A DNA stretch of 64,000 nucleotides, taken from contig LUGG01000003.1 of assembly GCA_001683735.1 (NCBI GenBank), positions 248,001 to 312,000 on the forward strand, written 5' to 3'. Positions within the stretch are counted from its first letter, which is position 1; each line of letters opens with the position of its first letter. The translations under genes were made by a program, and so were the position numbers. Of the stretch, positions 47,000 through 59,600 are shown in pieces. Source of the stretch: Grifola frondosa (taxonomy: Eukaryota; Basidiomycota; Agaricomycetes; Polyporales; Grifolaceae). The notes under the pieces are model-generated. The model was given only the letters and a program-made list of their open reading frames with translations. It did no database searches and had not been told where the DNA came from.

Positions 47000-48933
47000 T
47001 TACGGTTTATCCAGACGCGAATTTCGATGCAAATGCTCCCATTCCTCGACAATTGCTAATATCCTATTCTTCATGTGTGTTCGCAGAGAAGGCAGCGCAT
47101 CAACTTGCCAGACTGCATTGGGATCCACCAGGAAGTCTGCATCCATCTCGGCTGTCTACCATCGAAAAATAGTTCTAGTCTCTAATGAAAACTTGTAGTT
47201 GAAGGGACGCACCCATAGAACGCCTATCATTCGCTTGGGATTGGCCATGAAGAGTTGTGCAAAGTGGCAGATGTACAACCCACAGTCATTGGAACCTGCA
47301 GGTTGCTGCGGCACCTGAAAAATACAAATAAAATACAGAACTTCATATTATATTAATATGGAACACTCACTGGTACTTGCACAACAGCAGGGCGGCACGT
47401 TGGTGAAATGTTCTTCTTTGTGTATGCCTCTACACTCAAATAATCTGATAACACTCCTCCCACCTCGACACAATTAGGTCCCCGTCACCGAGCCTATAGA
47501 TACACGAGAGCAGTTCATGGAGTCAAGAATAAAGATGGTCGCGCTAAACTGTCAATTAGTATGCCGATGCAGCACAATTGAAGCAAACCCACGCTGGGGC
47601 GTAGAGGGACGAGCCGGACTGGGTGTCACCGTCACCAGCACGAAGAGTGCTACTACTCTCTGGGGGCGGGCCAAATACAGATCCAGGGTAAGCAATAACT
47701 GCCAAATACCAATGTTTTTCGTTGCTTTATACATGCATATGAGCAATGAATGGGCAAGCTGGTGAAAGACTTACCTATCGTAAACAGGCACGATGAGAAC
47801 TGTTTTACTGAAGATGTCGACACAATTTGTATGTGATGTTACTCGATCATATCCACATTTTGTACTGCCATGAGCTAAGTGCTGAATGAATGAATGACTG
47901 GGAGTTGAACAGACTCACAGTTGCGTGAAGAAGAAAGGACTAAAGACATGAATTTGATCAGCGGTGGTGACATCTCTGGCCTTGAGCTCCTCATAACATA
48001 CTCTGCAGATGCTCGTGAGTGCGTTACGGCCGCACAAATCTAATGGCACTCACCTTAAACCAAATTCAATAATGTTATCATTGAGATAACGACCCGGTTC
48101 CAACATAGCCAGTTCTTCAGTACCGATGCTCACAGCTCCTTTAGAATGGAAGGGATATAGAAAAAGTCTGTGGTCGGCGGGGGTAGGAGTGTCGGTTGGG
48201 ACAGGAAGCGTTCGTAGAGGTAAGGATGAAGACGCAGTTATAGGGCGCCCACCAATGATCCCCGCGTGCGAGGAGCGTAGACGTGTGGAAGGGACAGATA
48301 CATCAGAAATGACGCGTTTGGTGATACGTTTGGTGATACGTTTGCTGCAAATCGTTGCGCTTGAGCAAGCGCTGAGTAGAAATATGAATCGACTTACACC
48401 ACCACGGCGATTGTAGGTTTCACATCTTCTTTGCGTTTCTTACGTGCCGGAGATGCATTCCGATGCCTAAAAGCTTGAGCATGGAGTAATTTGTGGGTAC
48501 AACAAACCGACCTACTTGATTAGTTCTTTCTTTCTTTCCGACTTGGTTAACGATGGATTTCCCCTGCACTTCTCGACCGGAGAAGACCTGAAGAGTGACA
48601 TCAATCTCAGGTTTTGAATGCAACGATTAAATGACCGCGTACTTCGGTATCACAACCTCCGTTGTTCCTTTTGCATCCCCGATCATCGTACCTGCAGCAG
48701 GATGACTGGACACGCATGAATGTCTCAAATGCGCATTCAACGAAGGCGCATGCCGTACCTAGGCATATGTGACAGACTGCATGCGCTTCATATTGTAACA
48801 TCGTGATGTGAAGATTTCAGGGAAGACAAACTAACCTTGACCCAACGATACTCTGTAGTTTCTGTAGGAGTTCGTCAGGTAGACTACTACCCATGATACG
48901 ATCCAATTCGCGGTCTTGAACATCCTTAATCAT
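47000..48933 (-). CDS. Ulp1/SENP-type cysteine protease (C48)
   Basis: Predicted SUMO-deconjugating or SUMO-maturing protease. Start at 48933 (MIKDVQDRELDRIMGSSLPD). N-terminal Cys-rich segment (VCHICLGTACAFVECAF, GCKRNNGGCDTEVRGHL), then VTLQVFSGREVQG, KPTIAVVV and a basic linker. The protease domain begins LEPGRYLNDNIIEFGLR, then VTTADQIHVFSPFFFTQL, VDIFSKTVLIVPVYDR, the catalytic His in HWYLAVIAYP, the Asp candidate in ATIFILDS and the catalytic Cys in PAGSNDCGLYICHFAQLF. About nine short introns; stop at 47000. The triad and flanks are intact. Such genes commonly accompany fungal DNA transposons. Upstream lies the shared motif A/B module (49104-49253). Confidence 0.88.
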
Positions 48934-49103
48934 TGTGACCAGGAGAGAACGATAAACGAGACAGAGAAAGCTGTCAAACGTGTGTGAGAATGCGTACAGC
49001 CACAAAGGGTTGAACGACAATGAGAAATGGATACACGCACGATGGACGCGTACTAAATTTTGAACGTAAACGCAGAGGAACAGGAGAGCGAGGAGACACG
49101 CTT

Positions 49104-49253
49104 GTCTGGTGACCGGACAGTGCGCGTACATAGAATGGGAGCAATCTAGAGCGAACGCTTGTCTGGAGACCGGACAGAGCGCATACACCAGTTGCACCTG
49201 TCCACTTGAAGTGAGCAGATGCAGACGCAATGCTGTCCACTTGGAGTGAGCAG
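49104..49253 (-). promoter_or_regulatory. Shared A-B module upstream of Ulp1 gene
   Basis: Read toward the gene (minus strand): motif A at 49253-49233 and 49218-49198 (core CTCACTTCAAGTGGAC, one base varied in the first), then motif B at 49175-49161 (core GTCCGGTCTCCAGAC) and 49118-49104 (GTCCGGTCACCAGAC). The start codon is 171 bases further at 48933. Order and orientation match four other genes. Confidence 0.8.
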
Positions 49254-50004
49254 TATTCGTGATGGTTAAAAGTTAAAGAAGCCTTCCATCCGCCGGCCTG
49301 AAAGAAGCCTATCCCTTCGGACCCCCAATCGGATAGTGCAAATTATAAACACAGCTGCAGCTTCTCGATGTCCGATTGATTTTGCGCCGGACTCTTCCGG
49401 TGGCGCGATGATAACACGTTCAAGGGGACGGCGAGCAGCAGAGTCAAGACAAGCTGTGAAACAAAGAGGCAAAACGAGATAAGCATAGCGATGACGGGTA
49501 AACGAGATAGGCATAGCGATGACGGAGAAATTAGTTACTTGAATACTGTGGAAGGCGGCTGCTGTCACATGACCTTTTGTTCCAAATGTGTACTACTACC
49601 AGTACCGTCATCGCACTGGAACGGTACTCACAGAGAAGCCTAAAAAAATGTTCAATGAGTAATTAAGAAGAGGTGAATCGGACTCTGGCGGACCCCCCAA
49701 GTGACTTGATGTTCTGAGACGTTAGCGGATAGGAATGCAGTAATCGGAGACGGGAAAAGTGGTTGAGAGACAAATGTCCTCACCGCCGCTCGAACATGCA
49801 GCACACGATAAATGTCGAAATGTGTAGTCACCAACTTGTATTAACCGCGACGCTCGGCCTTGAAAGTATGCAGCCAAAGTTTTCATAAATACATGCAGTT
49901 AAATACAGTATACAGCCGTGACATTGTCCCTACAAAATACACGAACAGGAAACCTCCGGGATTTCGGACTTCATGCGAGTACCACCGACAGAGCTCGCCG
50001 ACCA
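49254..50004. other. Unresolved minus-strand coding-like stretch
   Basis: Minus-strand frames at 49834-49652 (MVTTHFDIYRVLHVRAA then FVSQPLFPSPITAFLSAN) and 49568-49266 (hydrophobic, then basic) look like exons of a small gene upstream of the Ulp1 module, but I cannot join them or name a family. Confidence 0.35.
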
Positions 50005-52569
50005 CTAATGCCTCGTTCTCTTCCGACTGCTGTGACGTGAATCATCACTGGGACGCTTGTTACCAAGCTGGGTGGAGAGATGTGTGGAAGTTGCGGGGGC
50101 TACGGGGTCGGAATAGTTCTTCAGGAATCCGCGTGGCTCCCCGAACGCGTAATGCTCCCCCGTTGCGTCCATCTCGACAATAGCGTTGATAAGAAGTCGA
50201 CGAAATGCCTCATGGACAAAGTCAACGGAGACGCCTTCACAAAGCGCATACTCGGGCCAGACAATACCAAACATCTCCGTGATGAGAGTTGCAATTGGGC
50301 CTTTCCGGAGTCTCGAATGGAGCAAATTTGGAAATTCTGCCTGATCTATCCAGGCTCCTCGTTGATCGTGACACATGCTGGAAATCTCGTGGGAGAGGAA
50401 GTCGCGGAGGTAAGGGTGTACACCATCGTATTCAAGCTCGTCCTTGCCATCTCCCCACATAATGAGGCGGTAAACCAGCAGCCAGAATACGCTTTCCATG
50501 TCGTGGTATTCCCGATGACAGAAAGGGGGAGTTTCTGGACCAGGTGGCACCAGTGTAGGTTTTGGATATTCGACATTTATATCCTTGTAAGCAGCCTTAT
50601 AGAGGCTTGCGGCTTTGTCGCTGACCTTCGGGAGGTCGGGAGGAAGTGTGCCCGGGCCCTGCAGGAGACGCCCAGAAGAGACAGCGCGTGCGATGAACAT
50701 GGGGGTACCCTGAATCTAAACTGAGTACAATTACCATTAAATCAAGCAGATGGACTTACAGTGCGTGAGCTGCGATTTCCCGGTTCCTCCGGTTCAATTG
50801 ATGGGTCTAGCTCCACGGAATTCGCTTTGAGGTTGTCCAGGTACTTAGCGCTGCCTTGCGTGAAAGCAGAATTGTCGAAGTCGGCCAGCAAGCAGAGACA
50901 TTTGTTCGGGTCCTCGCTAAAAGGAAGGAATTAGCACACGTAACGCTCCATTATGAGCAACACTTGCGTTTTATCGAGTACGCGGGAGATATAGACGCCA
51001 CCCTCATGGCTCTGATATGTCTTACGCAATGGTGGTTTGTGAACGTTCCAGAGAACATTGCCCATCGAGATGTCGCGGTGAAGAACGCCGCGCGCACACA
51101 GAAGACGATGAGCTAACAATTGGATCGTATTAGCTTGCAGAAGAGACAGGAGAAGATAAGAATACTCACTCTCAACGAGGTCATACAGCACTTTCAGTAG
51201 CTCATAAATTGTCGGGCAGCTTTCGAGGGTCTCGCCGATACCCTCGACGACGATGCGAAGACGCTTCCATTGTGATTCGCACGTTGTGATAAACCGTTCC
51301 TCGCGATCCTTCACGACTGCATACTCCACCAAAATGGGAACACCCGGCAAGACACTACGGCCATAGTCGTGCGCGATGTTCAGCATGCGATGCTCGAAAT
51401 AGAACCTGGTCCTCGATAGAAAAATATCCTTGCAGGCCAAATTGTGCTTGTAGTCGACGAAAACGTTGACCCGCCTGCTGCGAGTCGGACTTCCCACAAA
51501 AACCGCAGCATGTCATCATAGACTTTTTCACCAACAGTAAGCTTCCATAGCGACAGTCCAGCAAACTGCCGTACTTCACGGGGGATACCTGATGGCAATC
51601 GAGGACGTCGTGCACTATTGGCGTCGCCGGAACCTTGGGGGAGTTCTGACATGAACCCGATAGTACTATCATAATAAGTGTGCGGGCGTGCGGGACGGCG
51701 AACGGTCCACATCAATTGCATGAGAAGATGACCTCCATTAATCAATTCCATTGGCGTCGTAATCCGAGTGCCCTCGGCGTCGCTCCAATACAAACGAAAG
51801 CTCGATGGGGAGAGGCAGAGCCCGAAAACGCCGACACAGTCCGGCCTGCCGATAAGATGGTAGGTCGTATACATTGCCGCCTGCTCCCTCCCGCCGTCCT
51901 TAACGACCATTGGTTTCACCTCGATGGTCATGCAGAGACGGGCCCATGGCACCCCGACGAATTGCTTGCTTTTCTTGCGTTGTTCTTCCGGTCCGTCCTT
52001 CTGCTCGTCCTGCTGTGCGATATTCTTCGTCCGTCTGTAATATTCTATCTCCTCCGCCGAAGCATTCACTGCGACAAGGTCGGGGCGGACTTTAGTTCCG
52101 AGTGCATGTTCGGACGGGGCGCTGTCCGCGTGGATGACGAAGAGGAGAGGTGCATGATTCAATCCTCGGACTTTCATATGTTCTGAGGGCGCATTAGCAT
52201 TGAAATCAATGTAATTTATGCACGGTCACCTTCGACATGTGCAGCACAGGCGTTCAAGAGGTCGCAGATAGGTTGGTACAGTGTTTCCTCCTTGGTAGAT
52301 TTCGGGAGCTCGAGCAAACGTGTGAGTAGTGATTGCACGGACTCCGGAATGGTCTTGATATCGTACTCCGGCGAAAGAAGATTCATAAAGTCAGAAACAT
52401 CTATGTCTGGCAAACGCGCAGAGGCATTCTTGACATGACCAGGTATCCTAATGTTACCCGGGTTGGTAGTTGCCTTTACGGGGCTTGATGGTTCCAAGTA
52501 AGGGAGCACCCGTCTGACAGGAGACCCAGGACGCGGCTCTGTAGAGAATTTGGGGTCCGGGTTCGACAT
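50005..52569 (-). CDS. FunK1-type fungal protein kinase
   Basis: Fungal-specific kinase family, multi-copy in agaricomycetes. Start at 52569 (MSNPDPKFSTEPRPGSPVRR; an upstream Met at 52599 is in frame). N-terminal region: LYQPICDLLNACAAHVEG, HALGTKVRPDLVAVNAS, WARLCMTIEVKPMVVKDGGR with QAAMYTTYHLIGRPD. Kinase part: AGLSLWKLTVGEKVYDD, RRVNVFVDYKHNLACKDIFL, VPILVEYAVVKDREERF, the catalytic loop GVLHRDISMGNVLW, the metal loop LLADFDNSAF (DFD, usual in FunK1), GTPMFIARA, HDMESVFWLLVYRLIMWGDG. C-terminus is basic (GNKRPSDDSRHSSRKRTRH). A frame break near 51500 separates two otherwise good frames. Carries the shared module upstream; substrates unknown. Confidence 0.88.
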
Positions 52570-52681
52570 GTTAACCGTCTGATGTTCAGACGGTGTCACG
52601 GTGTGTGGTGGAGGTGGCGTTGTTCAAAGGATCGGTACTGTGAGCCTCAGCGGATAGGTGGAATAGAGGATAACCTGAGTT

Positions 52682-52785
52682 GTCTGGAGACCGGACAACT
52701 CGGACAGAGGAAGTTTGAATAGAAGGAATCTACCAACTTGAAGTTGGCAGATCCCTGTTGAGCACCGTCCACTTGAAGTGAGCGG
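52682..52785 (-). promoter_or_regulatory. Shared A-C-B module upstream of FunK1 gene
   Basis: Read toward the gene: motif A variant at 52785-52765 (core GCTCACTTCAAGTGGACGG), motif C at 52747-52733 (CCAACTTCAAGTTGG, a palindrome with one central base), motif B at 52696-52682 (GTCCGGTCTCCAGAC). Start codon 113 bases further. Confidence 0.8.
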
Positions 52786-52895
52786 TGACTGGGCACTATC
52801 TGAATCAAGACCGACGTTCAGGATTGAGCCGCGTTAGAAAATCAAGCTTCTTCCCAGATTGTTACCGGCGCACAGCCGGTGGCACGGAAGGTAGT

Positions 52896-52981
52896 ATTTG
52901 TCCAGGCCATATATAGGGTGAGAATATGCACATATCTGGACATATGCTTACCCTTTAAGGCAATATCTGGCCTGGACAAAT
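52896..52981. repeat. Inverted repeat between divergent modules
   Basis: ATTTGTCCAGGCCATATAT at 52896-52914 and its near-exact reverse complement ATATCTGGCCTGGACAAAT at 52963-52981, with a 48-base spacer that itself holds a second copy of ATATCTGGACATATG. It lies between the FunK1 and 53407 genes, roughly midway between their mirror-image modules. Confidence 0.75.
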
Positions 52982-53211
52982 TCCGATTCCCCGGATCATC
53001 AATATGCAAGAAACTCGCTGTGCCACATGACATTGGTACTTTTGCCCATATATGGTATACTCCCATATTCACCTTTTTCCGGGCTGCCCGCCTCCGCCGC
53101 AAGTGTTGCCGAATTTCTTTCACACGTGACCCAGTTACGGTGGCGTGACACATATGAAGCGCTCGATTTTCAGTCGAACACTCTTGCTTTCTTACTACCA
53201 CCAATTCAGTA

Positions 53212-53363
53212 CTGCTCACTTCAAGTGGACAGTACTGAACAGGATCTGCTAACTTCAAGTTGGCAGATTCCGAAGCTTTCTGAACTCTGTCGTCCGGTCT
53301 CCAGACGTCTGAGAATACCCTTGTTTTGTTCCACGCTACAGCACTGCCGTCCGGTCTCCAGAC
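53212..53363 (+). promoter_or_regulatory. Shared A-C-B-B module upstream of the 53407 gene
   Basis: Motif A at 53212-53232 (core CTCACTTCAAGTGGAC), motif C at 53246-53266 (core AACTTCAAGTTGG), motif B at 53292-53306 and 53349-53363 (GTCCGGTCTCCAGAC, both exact). The start codon is 44 bases after the last motif. Mirror image of the FunK1 module. Confidence 0.85.
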
Positions 53364-53406
53364 GAGCGTGCTGTTATCCCCTACCTGCCTACCTGCTGCC
53401 TGCCCT

Positions 53407-56016
53407 ATGGCGGAAGACGTGACTGGACCCAAGCCCCTAGGCGGCCTGGTGGAATTCATGCGTGCATGTCGAAGACCAATGAAGGACGAGGAAATCACAC
53501 CTCGGGACTGCTTGCGTCTCAGCCGCTTCCCCGGCACAAACGACAAACTATGGATTTCCACGCCAAACATGACGTGGATCCCTGAACCTCCGATACATCT
53601 CGACAAGGAATTCCGGTATCACGATGACGGTATGCTCCATGCCTTCGAGTATGCCAAATGGCCGCAAGCGTACTGCGATTCCGAGCCCCATATCATCGCC
53701 GCGCCGCTATGCCCAACCCTGGCTCAGTTCGGAATCAGCGATCGCTTCCGTATGGGACCAGCGTTTCCCGTGATGGATGACGAGCACGTATTGCCGGATT
53801 TCGAGGACGTCAATATTGCATGGATGGACTTCAATCCCATGCATCATTTCCGTATTGCCGAGGAGCTGCCCAATGAGGCTGTGGGATCTCTGTCCCCATC
53901 ACTTCTTCAGCGTTTTCGTGCGACAATGATAGAAGCCAAGACGATGGCAGGGAGAGGGTTTGCAGACGACTTCAGAAAGTTGGGAGATGATGGTATGTGT
54001 ACGGTGTTCATGCTCCTCTGTAGATGTGCTAATTCCTTTTCTTAGTTCATGACATGCGGACGGCCAAGAAGGTGGCCGGCATGTTCAGGTTCCAAAAACA
54101 ACGGTGCGACGACTTGAAAATGGTATTCGACCATTTGAAGGAAGTGCCGATGTCAAGTTTCGACACCTTGTTGTGGTTCCGCGAATTTCAGCGCGTCTTG
54201 CTGGACTTGCGCGCTTTCATCATATATCGCGAAGTGATCGTGCCGCGTCTGAACGACGTCAATTTCAAGCAGCCACAGCCTGTACTGCCACTGAGAGGTG
54301 TAATTACCTCTCATCTCCATCTAGTGTCCGAGATGTATCGTGTCGGCGTACCGGTCTGGTATGTTCGCGACAGGGTTTCAATCACGGAGCGCACCCTCAT
54401 TGTCCGAGTGGAGACATTGCTGTTAGCAGGCGTTTGTTTTTCATCTGCTATCACGATGAAACACGGGCAGCATTTGGCAAACGCTCCGCTCTGGGTTGAT
54501 GCTCCCATGGCGCAAGTGATTCGTGGATCTCTTCAAGAGAGGCTGCGAAGGTTCTCCCTGACGAGCCGTCCCATACTCCGTCCTCTCGAAACATACTCTG
54601 CGGGGCGCGTTGGCGATTTCGAAAAGCAGCAACATCGTTCCTCACCGCAGATCGCTGGTCCTGACCATCCTCGCCAGGAGCTCGTTGATTTGACAGCAGA
54701 TGATGTTCTGCCAGCATCTGACAATGACCATGTCATCATGGTGACTACGCAAGCCACCGAGCAGTATGGTACGGATATCAGCAGCTGATAATCATCCGTT
54801 CGCGCATTAATTTTGTTTTATAGGCAGCAGCGTTACAGATGTCGGCGGAGTTGCAGTCGGTGCAGACATTGAAGACAATGTCAGTGCGGAAAAGCAGACA
54901 AAAGATGCAGCCATGCGCGGTCCCTCGATGAGTGTTGGGATGCCGTCTGCCTACATGGCACGTAAATCTTTGCAAACGCGGACCGCCCATAAGAAGGGCA
55001 AATCGACCAATCATAGGATCGTACCACCTTCATGGGTCCCTCCCTATGCACCTGGGTGGGCGAACGTCCTGAAGTCATGCGAAGGTCTCACCGATGACGA
55101 CCACGTGGGCCTTGTTTATGCGCTGCCTCCCATCCATATTTTCTTCAGTGCCGAAAGCCCCCTCACAGAGCAGCGTGCCCATAATTGGCTTCGCGTCAGA
55201 ATCTTCTGCTTCCAGCAGATTCTCAGCCCTCCGGCCCACAGGATGGTGCTCATGACAACGCAGCAGTGGAGAATCGCGCTCGAGGGCAAATATTTTGCTA
55301 TAGAATACGAGCATAGTCATGTAGAGCCGGAGTCGGCCAAGGAACATATTATCCGTCTGCCCCCACCGCCACCACAGGAGAAAAGGCCGCGACAAGAAGG
55401 GAAGATGGAGGCGGGACAGATCATGAAGAACGCCAATGCAAAGAGGGTGGCTGATCGCGTCGACATCAATGTCCGGTTCGGTATTCATGGGGGCTTTCCG
55501 CCGTATAGCGCAGACTGTGCTCCTGCATGGGGCGACGTCAACATCACGCGCCAAATGCTCTCTGCGGATCGCACCGTTTTCGTCGGCATTGTGTGGGAGC
55601 TGGCTTTATTCAACTTCCGTCTGGAGTTGATCTTCCTCGATCGCCAACTCGTCCCATATTTCTATAATCACTCGGACCAGAGGCTTGCCCTTCGACGAGA
55701 GCGTGTTATCTACGAGATCTGGAACAGCGGAGGAGTCCGGCCCATGTGGACAGACGACCTCAAGTGCGATCGTCTCACTTCGGTGTTATGGGATGAGCGG
55801 CGCGAAGCGGTCAAGCAGATGGCCATAGTGATGAAGGATTGGCCAGATGGTCAACATCTGCTGTGGACCGATCAGTGTTCCTCGGATTTCGACGCATACT
55901 CGAAGTTCGAAACCGAGGTCTTCACGTTCTACGTAGAAGCCTTTCATGGTCGTTTCGGTCGCATTCCGCATGTGCCCCTCGAGCAGCCGTTGTCCTTGGG
56001 CCAGTTTCGCAAGTGA
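53407..56016 (+). CDS. Unnamed-family protein 1 (GVPVWYV family)
   Basis: Three exons (53407-53992, 54046-54768, 54824-56016) join without a frame break to about 833 residues. No known domain recognised. Visible blocks: LWISTPNMTWIPEPPIHLDK, AFEYAKWPQAYCDSEPHIIA, a middle region FREFQRVLLDLRAFIIYREV, LPLRGVITSHLHLVSEMYRV with GVPVWYVRDRVSITE, a linker with QELVDLTADDV near residue 408 that looks like a SUMO-interacting motif, then RIVPPSWVPPYAPGWANV, PPYSADCAPAWGDVNIT and LALRRERVIYEIWNSGGVRP. The LRAF...GVPVWY core is shared with the gene at 61964. I recall many agaricomycete proteins with a 'G(V/I)PVW' block but no function. Carries the shared module and faces FunK1 head to head. Confidence 0.75.
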
Positions 56017-56273
56017 TTCGCGGACCGTCTTATGATTGATGTCTTTCTCGCGCTCTCCTCGGTAGCTTTTCCCTCCAAAGAACTTGTCGCACGGAGGGTT
56101 TTTGACGCACCCGTAGGAGAATTTATCTTGTAGCATGTACGTCTGCAATGAATCCTTCCAGTTGCGTGCCATCGAGTTAAGTAGACGCTCAATTATTTGG
56201 TAATATTTGTATCTCTGCGTCTAATGCTGACTTTTTTTCAACCTTTCACTCGCACGTTTACGGTATACGTATA

Positions 56274-56456
56274 CTGCTCATTTTCAAGTGGACAGGTACA
56301 GACCTCTGCTCACTTCAAGTGGACAGAAGTTACTCGTCGCTACACGCACCGTCCGCTTCCAGACGAGTGTGCTCTGAGTCTTCGATCACGCGTTTTACCC
56401 GCACCAGCGGAGGATATCTTTGTTTTCTCATCTCACATGCCGTCTGGTTTCCAGGC
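56274..56456 (+). promoter_or_regulatory. Shared A-A-B-B module upstream of transposase
   Basis: Motif A at 56274-56295 (one extra T) and 56306-56326 (exact core), motif B variants at 56351-56364 (GTCCGCTTCCAGAC) and 56442-56456 (GTCTGGTTTCCAGGC). Start codon 181 bases further at 56638. Confidence 0.75.
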
Positions 56457-56637
56457 GCATTCTAGTGTCGCGTTTCGCTCCTACTAGTTCACATTAGAGG
56501 ACGACATCATTTCCTCACGCGCTCTGTGGTTTCTGGAAGAGCGTGTTCCGAGTCTCCTCACCCTCATCAAGAGTGATATACGGTCGGTTGAACTTTGTTG
56601 TTATTGAATCCATCTACTCACATATTGTGGAACTTAG

Positions 56638-59600
56638 ATGGAGCTGTCTACCACCTACACGGAGTCTTGCATATGTGGGAGAAGCTTTATGACCCCAGGG
56701 TCGTTCACCAAGCATAGTCGAGTTTGCCCTAAGCGCAAGAAAAGATCTGCGGGTGCCCTCGCTAGAGTGCAGGAGCTTTGGGCTTCGAAACGACAACGAC
56801 AGGATGACTCCATGCCCCCTGAAGCTCAAGGCGTGAAGACCAAGACGCACACCTTTGGCCCTCTCTCGTCTCCACTTGACGCTGCCAGAGTCTTCGACTC
56901 AGCATCAACTACCCTATATGATTTGGATCGCTCGGTGGCAGAGCGTAGGACCCGCAGAGAAAATCGTATGCTTCCCAAGCGGTATCGAGACATAATCCCG
57001 GCACCTGCTGCAGCACTACCTCCATCGTCGTCGCTACCTCCATCATCGTCGCTACCTCCGTCACTTCCATTACCTCAAGATTCAACACAAAATACTGCTC
57101 CATCAGTTGGGACTCGCCTTCTACATGTCTTCAAGTCTCCTCGGAACGTGTTCGGGTTATTTCGACGATATCAATCAAATAACTTCCCCCAGCATGATCC
57201 TGAAGAGAATGTGGACCGGGAGGAGCTAATGACTGCATCCGACGAGGTTTTAAGCTCGTCTGAGATCGATGAACAACCATACTACCCATACCCAAATCAG
57301 TCATCGTTTACTTTACATAACTGGTTTTGGAATGATGGGGTGGTGAAGTCTCAATCGTCCTTTCGAAAGTTGACAAAAATCATCAGTCACCCCGAGTTCA
57401 AACCGGAAGACATCGCAAGGACTAACTGGCAGCGCATCGATGCTCGTTTGGCAGACGTTGAGCAAGATGCCAACATTTCCCAACGACACGAAGGGAGACA
57501 GTATAGTGACAAGTGGACAGAGACCCCAATCACAATATCTGTTCCTTTTCATGCCAAGATGCACCGCCCAGGGCCTCAGGATTTCGGTGCAGGAATACTT
57601 CATCACCGAAAGCTAGTTTCGGTGATCCGCGAAAAGGTCTCGAACCCTGAAAGCCATCCCCACTTTCATTACGAGCCTTATGAACTACATTGGCAGCCGG
57701 AGGGAGCTTTGGAAGATGTTAGAGTATTCGGAGAAATGTATACATCACAGGCGTTCGTCAATGCGCACCGGATCTTCAGCTAGCTCCTGGAGAACCTGGA
57801 TGTGACCTTCCGAGGGTTGTCGTTGCACTCATGTTTGCGTCTGATGCTACCCATCTAACGGATTTCGGCTCCGCTAAACTCTGGCCTCTGTACCTTTCGT
57901 TTGGAAACGAATCGAAGTATAGACGAGGCAACCCGTCTTGTAATCACTTTGAACATGTCGCCTACTTTGAATCTGTGAGGAATCCTGAAAATCCTGCAGT
58001 TCATAACTGACTTAATGCGTTAGCTACCTGATACATTCAAGGACTTCGTGATGGAAAGTGTCGGGGGAAAGGGTCCGAACACCGCTTTCACCACACATTG
58101 TCACCGAGAAATGCTTCATGCACAGTGGACCATCCTTCTTGATGATGACTTTCTGGAGGCGTATGAGCACGGTATTATCATCGAATGTTGTGACGGCGTG
58201 CGACGTCGGTTTTACCCGCGTATTTTCACATATTCCGCAGATTATCCTGAAAAGTATGTAAAGCCCATTGTTCCTTTCTTGAGGATTCGCTGATAAGTTC
58301 TTCAGGATCACCATAGCAAGCATCAGAAATCTCGGTCGTTGTCCATGTCCGCGGTGCCTAATTCCACTCAATCGCGTGCACAACATGGGCATGACTCGAG
58401 ATATGGCCCAGCGTGTAACACTTGCTCGCACCAACGACGCTCGACGTCGGGATCGTGTCGCGACAGCTCGTAAATTCATTTACGAGATGAATTATGCGGT
58501 CAACAGTGCGGCAGTTGAGAAGTTGCTGCAGGAAGAGTCGCTTGTACCCACTGCAGTGAGTGTGATTCGTGTTACATATTCCCGTTGAGCTTGAACATAT
58601 CGTATTCTTAGAACGCTTTTTCGGAAAGGTTGTCGTCACCAAATTTCAACTTGTTTGGGATGCTCGTTGTAGACCTTATGCACGAGTTCGAGTTAGGCGT
58701 CTGGAAGGCGCTCTTCATTCATCTTCTTCGGATACTTGATTGTCTGGATGAATCCCGTAAACACGAACTGGACCGCCGGCAAGTTGACTTATTCCGACAT
58801 ATTGAACGATGAAGCCCATGCTTTGATCATAGATTTCGTCAAATCCCTGCATTTGGCAAAGATACCATCAGGAAAATTCATTCCAATAGATCGGAGTTGA
58901 AGAAAATGGCTGCGCGGGATTATGAAGACTTGCTGCAGGTGAATTTTTAATTTGGGCTACTGGGTGAATCGCTTCAATGTGGATTCTAGTGTGCAATACC
59001 CGTCTTTGAAGGTCTCTTCCCCGAACCACATAACACTCGAGTGAAAGATTTGTTATATATCATGGCCCACTGGCACGGTTTTGCAAAGTTGCGCATGCAT
59101 ACGGACACAACATTGGATATCCTATCTGAGGATACCGCTGTCTTAGGCCAGAAACTTCGTGAATTCAAGGAGAAGACCTGCGCCGCGTTTCAAACACGGG
59201 AGTTAGCTCGCGAGGGTGAAGCTCGAAAGAGGCGTCAGCAGAAAAATGTTGCAGGCGCTGGTCCTAATTCCGCAGCACCGGGCGATGCGCGTCGACCTAA
59301 AGCTTTCAATCTCAATACCTACAAACTTCACTCCTTGGGTGACTATGTGTCAACCATCCGACTCTTTGGGACTACAGATTCTTACTCGACTCAACTGGTG
59401 GGCTCTTTCTACTTTGTGGAATGCGTTCGCTAATGTACTTTGCCTAGCCTGAAACCGAACACCGAAAGTCGAAATCTCGCTTCCTTCGTACGAAGGTAGA
59501 TTGATTCGGAAACAGTTGACCAAGATCGAAACACGGCAGTGCAATATACGTAAAATGCGTGAAAAACTTAGTCCGCAGGAAGCTCTCCATCCTCCGGACA

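Noticed and set aside
52842..53606. Minus-strand ORF of 254 codons across the FunK1/53407 promoter region
   Set aside because: Runs through the motif modules and opposite the real 53407 exon; composition does not look coding.
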